64,000 nucleotides of DNA, taken from positions 2,840,001 through 2,904,000 of the forward strand of contig JACJXW010000004.1 of assembly GCA_020636405.1 (NCBI GenBank), written 5' to 3'. Under the pieces are notes generated by a model, which was given only the letters and a program-made list of their open reading frames with translations, was not told the origin of the DNA and did no database searches. The position numbers and the translations under genes were made by a program. This document shows, piece after piece, positions 37,515-45,801 of this stretch. The stretch comes from Lewinellaceae bacterium. Its GTDB lineage: Bacteria > Bacteroidota > Bacteroidia > Chitinophagales > Saprospiraceae. Positions within the stretch are counted from its first letter, which is position 1. Each line of letters opens with the position of its first letter.

Positions 37515-38510
37515 ATGAAACCCATTGGTATTTTTCTCGCTCTTTCTTTGTTTGTCTTTTCCCACAGAGCCATCCATGCTCAGAATTTTCTTAACGGAAC
37601 AGCACAAATCAGTGTTCAGGATGAAAATGGCTATGAGATCGCTAGAGGCTCGGGTATCGTCACTGGGAGGCGAGGAGCGCAGGTCTTTGTCGTTACCGCC
37701 TATCATGTTGTAGAGATCGGTACTTTTTTCGAAGTGCGCATCAAGGAAGTCAGCTGGCGCGCTTATCAGGCACAACTGCACATGGAGGTGAACCGGGACC
37801 TGGACCTTGCGGTGCTGATCGCCTATGTCCCGGAAATGGATAACATTCACCACTACAAATTTCGCCAGGCTAACCTCGACCATTTACTGGCACAGGATCC
37901 GGTAACCTGCATCGGGAATCCTGCCGATATGGACTGGGCGATGAACAAAATGAATGTGGTGGTGGACCCGGATTACGGTGCTTACGAGATCAGTTTCACG
38001 GGTACTGGTATTGAGCCCGGCTTCTCAGGAGGGCCCCTTTTGGAACGCAAAAAGAATCGCTTGCTGGGCATGGTCACTGATATTACCCCCGGCGCTAACG
38101 GGGTTGCCGTCAAGATCGATCAGGTCATCACCTATCTGCGGAGATGGAATGTCAGTTTCGAGTTCCTGCAAGAGTATATAGAACCGGTAGAGTGGCAGAG
38201 TTATGTGTTGGGAGGGCTGGCTGTGGGGGCATTCATTGGGGGAGTGTATTACAACTCGCAAGGTGTAGATAAATATAATGATTATGAAAATTTCAAGGTG
38301 ATAGATGCCCCTTTGTATCAAGGGGCCAGCCGGGAGTCGCTTAGAATAGATGCCAAAAATGACTATCGCATGCGCAATTATGCCTATATCCTCTCCGGGG
38401 TATCCGTAGCCGTGGCAATTCCCATGGAGTTTGATTGGATCGGCAGGAAAAAAAAGAAAAAACGAAAGCCGGCGCCTCCTGGCAAGATGCCAGACTCCTG
38501 GTATGATTAG
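37515..38510 (+). CDS. Trypsin-like serine protease with C-terminal membrane segments
   Basis: A 331-residue exported protease. The ATG at 37515 starts a signal peptide (MKPIGIFLALSLFVFSHRAI). The chymotrypsin fold follows, with a complete triad: His64 in VVTAYHVV, Asp97 in RDLDLAVLIAY and Ser171 in EPGFSGGPLL. After the protease domain come two hydrophobic segments (VLGGLAVGAFIGGVYYNS and NYAYILSGVSVAVAIPMEF) flanking a polar YNDYENF-type stretch seen in other Bacteroidota envelope proteins, then a lysine-rich tail. It leads a three-gene plus-strand operon. Trypsin-like domains are frequent companions of EAD and CHAT proteins in bacterial conflict systems; here the protease would face the periplasm. 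Confidence 0.85.
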   Translation: MKPIGIFLALSLFVFSHRAIHAQNFLNGTAQISVQDENGYEIARGSGIVTGRRGAQVFVVTAYHVVEIGTFFEVRIKEVSWRAYQAQLHMEVNRDLDLAVLIAYVPEMDNIHHYKFRQANLDHLLAQDPVTCIGNPADMDWAMNKMNVVVDPDYGAYEISFTGTGIEPGFSGGPLLERKKNRLLGMVTDITPGANGVAVKIDQVITYLRRWNVSFEFLQEYIEPVEWQSYVLGGLAVGAFIGGVYYNSQGVDKYNDYENFKVIDAPLYQGASRESLRIDAKNDYRMRNYAYILSGVSVAVAIPMEFDWIGRKKKKKRKPAPPGKMPDSWYD

Positions 38511-38543
38511 GCTCAATTGTTTTAACCCAGAAACCCAAGCCAG

Positions 38544-40268
38544 ATGAAAATGCACCAGAAAATAATCCTCCTAATTGCCCTGGTAGCTCTTGTCGCCGCC
38601 TGTGGGCGAGAGCTGAAATATATTGCCCCTCTTGACCCTGTATCGGTGCTAACAGGAGTGGCGAATACAGATTCCCTCAATATCAGTGGAAAAATAACAG
38701 TGACCGGAGAATTGGCCAGTGCCGGTGATGGCATTGTAGAGCATGGCCATGTTTGGTCTACCGTGAATGAATTTCCGGATTACGATACCGATAATAAGTC
38801 CAAGCTTGGCTCATTGGATGAACCTGCAAATTTCACCTCTTCAGTTATCCTTTCGGAAGCTAATGTTACCTACTTCATAAGAGCTTATGTTATTGATATC
38901 TACGACAGGATAATCTACGGAGAAAAAGTTCTTGAGGAGATAAGAGTCGAAGAAGATGTTCTGATCGCTGATTTTTCCATTGTCAATAATCATTGTACTG
39001 CTCCGTGCACGGTTACCTTTGAAAGTGAATCCGTTAATGCGAAACAGTTTAAATGGTATATTGATGAAGCGTTGGCGGATACCACTGCCGGCTTCTCCCA
39101 TTTATTCGAGGAAGGCGGCAGTTTTAATGTGAAATTGACCGTTTTCAACGGGAATGACTCTACTTCAATCGTCAAACCGGTTACGGTTGTAGGAGTGACT
39201 TTCGAGAAACCCATAAGTGGCTACAAATTTGGCGAAGCGGTGATCCCTTTAGAGGAAGGTGGATATTTATTGGCAGGCACAATGGATGGCGATGGAGCTT
39301 CAAACACAGATATTTTTCTGATGAAAGTGGACCAGGATGGGGTGCCTGTTGCCGATAGCGTCTGGCATTATGATGTAGGGTTGGTGGAAGAAGTTACGGC
39401 CCTTGTTCGGCTTTCTAACCAACGCTTCATTCTGCTTGGAGCCTTTTTTAATGAAGAAACTCAGAAGGACGATATCTTTTATCTTCGGATCGACGGTAGA
39501 GGCGTTCCGGAAGGCTCCCCGGATTTTCTGGGAGACTCTGGCCGAGATGAAAGGTTCAATGACATTATCGAAGCCTCTGATGGCAAAGTGGTGATGGCCG
39601 GGTATTCTTATAATCCTGTTACCGAAAATAAAGACCTGTACATTTATAAAGTCGATCCCGATTTTGCTTCTGCCAGTTTCAAAGAACGTATACCTGGGCC
39701 AGAGGACGAAGAAGCTTTCAGCCTGGTGGAAACGGAAATTGGCGGTTTTATCTTCGTCGGGGCCGCCTCTGGTGCCGGCGAGGGAAACCCTACTGACTTT
39801 TATGTTATGAAAACCAATTCAATGGGTATACCTGAAAATGGCTATCCCAAGGTTTCTGGTAGCGCTGACACCACCCATTCCGATATTTTTTACGCCATCG
39901 ATAAACAAGGAGGCAATATTTTTATCACCGGTAATGTCAATAGCAGCGATGAAGACTTTGGCGACATTGTCCTGGTGGAAACGGATGAAGGAAGCCTTGA
40001 TGTAAGCCCTCCATTCTCCACACTGGGTGCGGGTATCGGTTTTAGCCTGGTCGCTCTGCCGGGAGGAGGGGCCGTTGTTGCCGGGGCCAGGTCAGGTCAG
40101 GCCGTTATATCCAAAAAAGGGAGTGTGTCATGGGATCATGCCTTCGGAGGGTCCGGCCCTGACTTTTTCAAGGACATTCAAACAACCCCGGATGGCGGTT
40201 TTATTCTTACGGGTTCCAAGAACAAGGTTCTCTATCTCGTGAAAGTCAATAGCCAGGGAAAAATCTAA
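38544..40268 (+). CDS. PKD-domain lipoprotein with propeller-like repeats
   Basis: A 574-residue lipoprotein: lipobox LVAAC with the cysteine at residue 20. Residues of about 55-130 form an FN3-like domain with the common Bacteroidota pattern HGHVWST ... YFIRAYV. Residues of about 145-225 are a PKD domain (FESESVNAKQFKWYIDEALA ... VKLTVFNGND). The rest repeats a GGYLLAGTMDGDGAS / DIFLMKVDQDG theme several times, probably a beta propeller. No enzyme motif is visible. It lies 33 bp after the trypsin-like gene and 15 bp before the vWA gene, so one transcript is likely. A surface or periplasmic binding role is the plainest guess. Confidence 0.8.
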   Translation: MKMHQKIILLIALVALVAACGRELKYIAPLDPVSVLTGVANTDSLNISGKITVTGELASAGDGIVEHGHVWSTVNEFPDYDTDNKSKLGSLDEPANFTSSVILSEANVTYFIRAYVIDIYDRIIYGEKVLEEIRVEEDVLIADFSIVNNHCTAPCTVTFESESVNAKQFKWYIDEALADTTAGFSHLFEEGGSFNVKLTVFNGNDSTSIVKPVTVVGVTFEKPISGYKFGEAVIPLEEGGYLLAGTMDGDGASNTDIFLMKVDQDGVPVADSVWHYDVGLVEEVTALVRLSNQRFILLGAFFNEETQKDDIFYLRIDGRGVPEGSPDFLGDSGRDERFNDIIEASDGKVVMAGYSYNPVTENKDLYIYKVDPDFASASFKERIPGPEDEEAFSLVETEIGGFIFVGAASGAGEGNPTDFYVMKTNSMGIPENGYPKVSGSADTTHSDIFYAIDKQGGNIFITGNVNSSDEDFGDIVLVETDEGSLDVSPPFSTLGAGIGFSLVALPGGGAVVAGARSGQAVISKKGSVSWDHAFGGSGPDFFKDIQTTPDGGFILTGSKNKVLYLVKVNSQGKI

Positions 40269-40283
40269 TAAAAATCATACAAA

Positions 40284-43052
40284 ATGAAAGCCAACTTTAT
40301 CCAATTAATCGCTGGTATTTGGGGGGCATTTTTATGCTCTCCGATGTTCCTTTCCGCCCAGGATGAGATCGGCGCTCACCCTTCCATGTATGTCCGCCAC
40401 TTTGAAAGACAGGCCGCCATGAGTTGGGAGATCGGCACAACCGCACCGTCCGGGCCTATCAAATGGGCTTTTTGTTATTCTACTACCCCGGGGGGGTGTG
40501 TACCGTTAGACAAGGCCATAGGCTATACCGAGACCCTGCCAGGTGGTGTAAAGGTAGAGATCTCTCCTCCCTCGGCTCCCAGAAAGGCTGTAGTCACCAG
40601 TACCGCTACTTCTCAGGATCCGGCCTATTACCTCAAATTCCGGGTATACAATGACCTGGGGACTTATGACCAGTCCCGGGAATACCAGTTGGTGTTCAGA
40701 GATCCCTTTGAAATGGTGTTCGTACTGGACTGGTCGGGCAGTATGGAATGTGATGAAGGCTCAAATACCAATGCCGTTTGGCCTTGCACTTCACATGTTA
40801 ACCCGCGCTGGGATAAGCTCGAATCAGCAATTGGGGAGTTCCTGAACGAAATCGATCAGCGCAAGGACACCGCATTGCTCACCAATGATGAATTTAGCGT
40901 GGTGTATTTTTCAGGGGACGTCCTCACCGACCCTCCTAAAGATCTCGATGGGCTGGATTCCAGGGTAGATTTTATCGCTATTGATGCGGCAACAGATGGG
41001 TTGGTGGACAATATGAATAAAGTGAGTCTGCCCCAGTTGGGAAGGGATGGGACCAGCATTGGCAAAGGCGTCCTGGAGGCGATCACTGCTCGGTACGGGA
41101 CCTTACCCAATCGCCGCAGGGTAATGCTCCTGTTTACCGATGGAGAACAAAACCGCTCTCCTTATATGAGGGTTTCGGGTTCTACGGTTTATATCGACAA
41201 GAACGACAACAACTTGATGGAATCCGGCGAGCAGGTGAATAGCACCATTCCCAACCTGGAGGTTTTTCCAATTGCTGTCGGGCAATTTACCGGAGCTCCT
41301 TCCATCAGCCATTTGTTCGACCTGCTGGCAGGTGCAGTTGATAACTACTATGTAGGCCCCTCAAACAATATACTTAAGGGCATGAGCGATGCCTTCAATG
41401 ATATTTACGGTGCCTACAGCCCGGAATTTATCCGAGTAGAAGAACAAACCCCGGATACATTAAACCAGGCTTCTTTTCTTTGTAATGACAATGTGAGCCG
41501 CCTGATCTTTAAGGCGCAATATGAAAGTAAACTGGGAAATGCCTACACCTATCACCTTGAACACGATGGCGTTGAAGTAGAGCCCGATGTATGGGAATTG
41601 GAGATTGGACCGTATTACGCCAACCTGATCATCGATTTTCGGGTCGCTGTGGATATCACCAGTAAAGGGGAGTGGGTCTTTTCCTGTCGCCGAAGAGGGG
41701 AGAATATCATAGTTGATGAGCCCTCGGAGGAAGCCCTGATCGTTCGGGATTCCCTGGAAGAAGTCGTCGTGGTTGGCCAACCGCCGGCGGAAAAAGTAGT
41801 TCTTTCTGCCATTGCTGATGATCATACCGTAGATATTGAACTGGGGGGGCTGGATGGATTGAAAGTCGGCGACAGGATGAACCCAACGCTTCAACTGTCA
41901 CTGAACGGCCGTCCTGTACAGGATGCAGAAGTGAAGGCGGTCATCCTGAAACCGGGAGATGACCTCGGAGACTTGCTCGCACGGGCCAATGTTTCCGTAA
42001 GCGATGACCCCAATTCTGAATTTGGGCTTTGTACCACTCAAAAGTTCTCTGCACTTCTGGAAAGTAATGCCCCTGCCCTCCAGGAGTATTTCAATTTTCA
42101 GGAAAACACCCTGGAACTTCGCCATCAGGGAGGTGGCCGTTTTGCTGCCGATAACAGCTACAATGGATTGGATATTTCCGGCGTTTACGAGGTTTTATTT
42201 TTTATCAATGTGGCCGGCCTGGATGTTGGGCAAATACAACGCTTCAAGAGCAAATATGTAAATGTTCGGTTTGGTGATGTCGACCTCACTTTGATGGGCA
42301 AGACTACAAAACTCCAGGAAGGAGACTTATTGAGCGCCCATGGGATCACCTTTGGCCAGCCGAATGACGAAGGGCAAACCATAGCCAGCCTCAGGCTTAC
42401 TCCGTCCTACCGTTCCAATGGACGCATACTGCGCACCGGGCCCGGGATGGGTGTGGGATTGAATATTGCCGGGCAGGGTATTGATCAGGTGGAAATCACG
42501 GATAATTGTAACGGGCAGTATATTATGGAATTTCCTGCTGAAAAGAATACCAGGATCTCCTTATCTCTTTTTGAAGAGGAAGTTTACCAGGGCCGAGCCG
42601 GCGACTACGACAAACCCTATTATAAATATCCTGGCGGCATCAGCCTGCATGGAGGGATCACCTATCCCCTGGAAGACTTGGATACCCTCTATGATGGAAG
42701 CTTTTTCTTGGAAGCCGATATTGGCTATCAGTTCCATCCCTACCTTTCGCTCGAGGGCGTATTGGGCTATTATGGGTTCTCCAATGGGTTTGACATCCTG
42801 GGCGCCAGCATTTACGCCAAAGGGCAGTTCAACCTCAGCCAGGCTAACCTCTTTGCTACAGTAGCGGCGGGAGGAGGGTATTACTTTCCCAAACAGGAAG
42901 CGTCTTCAGCTGGGTTTAACCTACGCGTTTCTGCCCTTCGGCGCTTGAACATGCGCTGGGATATTTCCCTCGAAGCATCCTATTTTCGTATGGTGGATGC
43001 CGGGCAATATTCGTGGGGAACGCTGGGTGCAGGGGCTAAATACCGGTTTTAA
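40284..43052 (+). CDS. von Willebrand factor A protein with C-terminal barrel
   Basis: A 922-residue exported protein (signal MKANFIQLIAGIWGAFLCSP...AQ). After an N-terminal beta domain (about 30-140), a vWA domain occupies about 143-390 with a complete MIDAS: FVLDWSGSME (Asp149, Ser151, Ser153), GRDGTSIGKG and MLLFTDGEQ. Further Ig-like or macroglobulin-like beta domains follow (about 400-770). The last 135 residues alternate like an outer-membrane barrel (SLHGGITYPLED, FFLEADIGYQFHPYLSLEGV, LGAGAKYRF) and end in phenylalanine. This would anchor the vWA module at the outer membrane. It ends 6 bp from the convergent rlpA-like gene. I know no named family with this exact domain order. Confidence 0.82.
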   Translation: MKANFIQLIAGIWGAFLCSPMFLSAQDEIGAHPSMYVRHFERQAAMSWEIGTTAPSGPIKWAFCYSTTPGGCVPLDKAIGYTETLPGGVKVEISPPSAPRKAVVTSTATSQDPAYYLKFRVYNDLGTYDQSREYQLVFRDPFEMVFVLDWSGSMECDEGSNTNAVWPCTSHVNPRWDKLESAIGEFLNEIDQRKDTALLTNDEFSVVYFSGDVLTDPPKDLDGLDSRVDFIAIDAATDGLVDNMNKVSLPQLGRDGTSIGKGVLEAITARYGTLPNRRRVMLLFTDGEQNRSPYMRVSGSTVYIDKNDNNLMESGEQVNSTIPNLEVFPIAVGQFTGAPSISHLFDLLAGAVDNYYVGPSNNILKGMSDAFNDIYGAYSPEFIRVEEQTPDTLNQASFLCNDNVSRLIFKAQYESKLGNAYTYHLEHDGVEVEPDVWELEIGPYYANLIIDFRVAVDITSKGEWVFSCRRRGENIIVDEPSEEALIVRDSLEEVVVVGQPPAEKVVLSAIADDHTVDIELGGLDGLKVGDRMNPTLQLSLNGRPVQDAEVKAVILKPGDDLGDLLARANVSVSDDPNSEFGLCTTQKFSALLESNAPALQEYFNFQENTLELRHQGGGRFAADNSYNGLDISGVYEVLFFINVAGLDVGQIQRFKSKYVNVRFGDVDLTLMGKTTKLQEGDLLSAHGITFGQPNDEGQTIASLRLTPSYRSNGRILRTGPGMGVGLNIAGQGIDQVEITDNCNGQYIMEFPAEKNTRISLSLFEEEVYQGRAGDYDKPYYKYPGGISLHGGITYPLEDLDTLYDGSFFLEADIGYQFHPYLSLEGVLGYYGFSNGFDILGASIYAKGQFNLSQANLFATVAAGGGYYFPKQEASSAGFNLRVSALRRLNMRWDISLEASYFRMVDAGQYSWGTLGAGAKYRF

Positions 43053-43058
43053 TACAAG

Positions 43059-43886
43059 CTATTTGAGCCTTACCACAATACCATCCTGCAAATACTGCCG
43101 CTTCAGCTGTTCGAGGTGGGCAGCGGCCGCACCCTTACTGGCAAAGGGCGCGATCACGATCTTGTAATAGCCGCTTTTTTCCCAAAGGTAAAGGTTCTGC
43201 ATGCCGCGTTGCCCGAGTTGATCCAATTGATTCCTGGCATTCTGCAGGTTGCTGTAGGAGGCCAACTGGACCGCATAGCCTGTAAGGCCCGGGGAAAGGG
43301 TAGGGTTGGGGTTGTAGCCTGCCCTACTGTTAGATGGCGCGTTGGAGTAGCTGTAGCCGGTTGGCGTCGTCTCCGGGCGGTAGCCGTATCCGGTTGGCGA
43401 AGAGGGCGGGTTGGTGGCTGCCCCTTTAGTCGTATAAGATGAACTGGCGTATGGGTTCTGTGGCGTTCCGGGCAGGAGCCCGTTCACCGGGTTGGTATTT
43501 GAATTGCCGACTGTTTCCAGCCGCACTCTTGCCCGGCCTTTTTTCACCAGCCCTATTTTCAGGGCGGCTGCTTTGGATAGATCGATCATTACGCCAGGGT
43601 CGAAAGGGCCGCGGTCATTGATGCGGACGACAACCGACTGTCCGTTGTCCAACCGGGTCACCTGTACCAGGGTACCTTGGGGCAAGGTTTTGTGAGCTGC
43701 TGTGAACTCTTCCATCCGGTAGGTTTCTCCCAGGGCGGTTTTTTTGCCGTGAAGATAATCGGCATAATAAACAGCAATGCCTTCCTGAATACCTGCTCCT
43801 GTGGATTGAGTGTTGTAATAATAGTTTTGTGCCTGGATGTGGGAGAGCGAAAATACTAACCCACCAATAAGAAGAATACCTCTCAT
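43059..43886 (-). CDS. RlpA-like DPBB protein with SPOR domain (copy 1)
   Basis: An exported 275-residue protein (signal MRGILLIGGLVFSLSHIQAQ). The double-psi beta-barrel of about 90 residues has the RlpA signature: AVYYADYLHGKKTALGETY, AAHKTLPQGTLVQVTRL and an intact VRINDRGPFDPG. A proline/serine/tyrosine-rich linker follows, and a C-terminal SPOR domain (GYAVQLASYSNLQNARN ... GIVVRLK) that should bind denuded glycan strands at division sites. It is the last of three tandem paralogues on this strand and the only one with the canonical NDRGPF motif. Confidence 0.9.
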   Translation of the reverse strand: MRGILLIGGLVFSLSHIQAQNYYYNTQSTGAGIQEGIAVYYADYLHGKKTALGETYRMEEFTAAHKTLPQGTLVQVTRLDNGQSVVVRINDRGPFDPGVMIDLSKAAALKIGLVKKGRARVRLETVGNSNTNPVNGLLPGTPQNPYASSSYTTKGAATNPPSSPTGYGYRPETTPTGYSYSNAPSNSRAGYNPNPTLSPGLTGYAVQLASYSNLQNARNQLDQLGQRGMQNLYLWEKSGYYKIVIAPFASKGAAAAHLEQLKRQYLQDGIVVRLK

Positions 43887-43937
43887 GATGTCAAATTTTG
43901 TGTTGGTGTTTGGGGCTATATTTTGATAACTCCAGGG

Positions 43938-44828
43938 TTACTTCAGTTGAATGACGATCCCGTCCAGCAAATACTGCTGCCGCAGGGTGTTGAGGTAGTC
44001 GGACGCGGCGGCCTTATCCTGAAAACGGGCGACCACTACCCGGTTCTTGCCATCTTTCTGCCAGATGTATATGTGCTGTAGGCCCTGCTTCAACAACTGA
44101 TTTAAGTAGTTGACGGCATTGGCCCCGTCATCGTAGGAAGCCAGTTGGATGACGTAACCGGTAAGGCCTGGAGCAAGCGCTTTGCCGCTGCTTCGAACGG
44201 CATCGGCGGATGGTACGGAGGCGGCCGGCGAACGGTAGGATAGCGTATTTTCGTAGGACTCAGGTTGGCGGTTGGAGCGGTACGCTGTGTTGGTTGTTCC
44301 GGAAGGGTAGTAGGAGCCCGATGCTTGCTGCCTGGGCTCTGCCGGCACACGGTAGGCATCGGGATAGCCTGACCGGGCAGTCAGCGTATTGCTGTTGGTA
44401 CCCGCGGAGAAGTATCCGCTGTTTGGCTTTCCAGCGTAATCTGTCGGGAGCCCTTCCCCGCCGCTTGTTTTTTCGATACGTACCCTTAAGGTCCCTGCGG
44501 TGATCAGGCCGATCTGCATCGCTGCTGCCCGCGAGAGGATGATCTTTCGCTGTCCGTCGGGCGCCATTTTATCATTTACCCGAACCTGAACAGACTGGCC
44601 GTTGTCGAGGCGCGTAACGCGCAGGATGGTACCTGGCGGATAGTATTGGTGGGCGGCAGTAAAGGCTTCCCTCTGGTATTGTTCGCCATAGGAGGTGGCC
44701 TGGCCGTGCAGGTCGTCGGCGTAGTAAACGGCGATCCCCTCTTCGTATTGGCTATTGCCGTATTGGGCGTGGGTAGTGAGGCCCAGCATGCATAAAGACA
44801 GAAAAGCCAGAGTAAATTTAGAACTCAT
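43938..44828 (-). CDS. RlpA-like DPBB protein with SPOR domain (copy 2)
   Basis: An exported protein of 296 residues; the ATG at 44828 (MSSKFTLAFLSLCMLGLTTHAQ) gives the signal peptide. The DPBB domain keeps AVYYADDLHGQATSYGEQY and AAHQYYPPGTILRVTRL, but NDRGPF is replaced by NDKMAPDGQR. A long low-complexity linker rich in Ser, Tyr, Pro and Arg joins it to a SPOR domain (GYVIQLASYDDGANAVN ... GIVIQLK). The altered motif may mean a change in, or loss of, glycan cleavage. It lies 51 bp upstream of copy 1. Confidence 0.88.
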   Translation of the reverse strand: MSSKFTLAFLSLCMLGLTTHAQYGNSQYEEGIAVYYADDLHGQATSYGEQYQREAFTAAHQYYPPGTILRVTRLDNGQSVQVRVNDKMAPDGQRKIILSRAAAMQIGLITAGTLRVRIEKTSGGEGLPTDYAGKPNSGYFSAGTNSNTLTARSGYPDAYRVPAEPRQQASGSYYPSGTTNTAYRSNRQPESYENTLSYRSPAASVPSADAVRSSGKALAPGLTGYVIQLASYDDGANAVNYLNQLLKQGLQHIYIWQKDGKNRVVVARFQDKAAASDYLNTLRQQYLLDGIVIQLK

Positions 44829-44893
44829 ACGCCTGTAATGATTAGCGCCGGACAAGTTTTCGCAAAACTTGTCCGGCCAGTTTTTGGGAGTGG

Positions 44894-45652
44894 CTAGTTG
44901 AATTGGACGATGATCCCGTTGGCCTTGTACTTTCTTTTGAAGGCATCCAGGTAGCGTCCGGCGCTTGCTTTATCCGGGAAGGAAGCGATCACTACGCGGT
45001 TGTTGCCATCCTTCTGCCAGATGTAAGCGTTTTCGACGCCCTGGCCCTTCATTTTTTCGATGTGCTCGACGGCGTTCTCCACTTTTTTGAAGGAGGCCAG
45101 TTGGATGCCGTACCCGAAAGTGGTAGCTGGCAGAATGTATGCGGCGGAGCGCAGGTCGGCGGTTCCCACCGCACCGTACCCTTTGGGCGTTACATTTGCG
45201 CTCATATTCTCATAAGGATTGGCGCCGGCGCCAGCGTAATCGTAGCTGCTGGGTGGGGGAGCGGCGGCGTAGGGATTGTCCTGAGCATAGGGGTTGGAGG
45301 GCGAGAAGCCGATCTTTTCGACCCTTACTCTTGCCCGGCCGTAGTCCAGCAGGCCGATCTGCCGGGCTGCCGCTTTGGATAAGCTGACAATATCGCGGCT
45401 GTTGGCGGCAATGCGGTCGTTGACCCGCACATTGATGGTGCGGTTGTTCTCGAGGTTGGTAACGCGTATCACCGTTCCCAAAGGGTAGGTTTTGTGGGCT
45501 GCGGAGTACCCGTCTATACGGTAGACTTCGCCAAAAGCCGTGCGTTGGCCGTTGAGGGCGTCAGCGTAATACACGCCGGTTCCGTTTTCCTGCGCATTCA
45601 GGCTGATCAAAGAAACGATAAGGGATGCCAGGATCATGGTGGCCTTTCTCAT
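44894..45652 (-). CDS. RlpA-like DPBB protein with SPOR domain (copy 3)
   Basis: An exported protein of 252 residues (signal MRKATMILASLIVSLISLNAQ). The DPBB domain reads GVYYADALNGQRTAFGEVY, AAHKTYPLGTVIRVTNL and VRVNDRIAANSRD, so the Gly-Pro after NDR is missing, as in copy 2. The linker is short (Pro/Ala/Tyr-rich) and the SPOR domain is complete (GYGIQLASFKKVENAVE ... GIIVQFN). It is first in the tandem set, 65 bp upstream of copy 2, and the promoter for all three probably lies in 45653-45801. Confidence 0.88.
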   Translation of the reverse strand: MRKATMILASLIVSLISLNAQENGTGVYYADALNGQRTAFGEVYRIDGYSAAHKTYPLGTVIRVTNLENNRTINVRVNDRIAANSRDIVSLSKAAARQIGLLDYGRARVRVEKIGFSPSNPYAQDNPYAAAPPPSSYDYAGAGANPYENMSANVTPKGYGAVGTADLRSAAYILPATTFGYGIQLASFKKVENAVEHIEKMKGQGVENAYIWQKDGNNRVVIASFPDKASAGRYLDAFKRKYKANGIIVQFN

Positions 45653-45801
45653 AAGTGATTGGTTTTAACGGAGGTTTTTGATATTATGGTTCCAAAATTT
45701 TATCGCCAGGTTGAGGGGTACAATTTAACAATATAAATGTATAACGAACAAAATCGTCTTTTTAGCGGGTTTCCCAAATATTTTTTGGAGAAAAATTGCC
45801 C

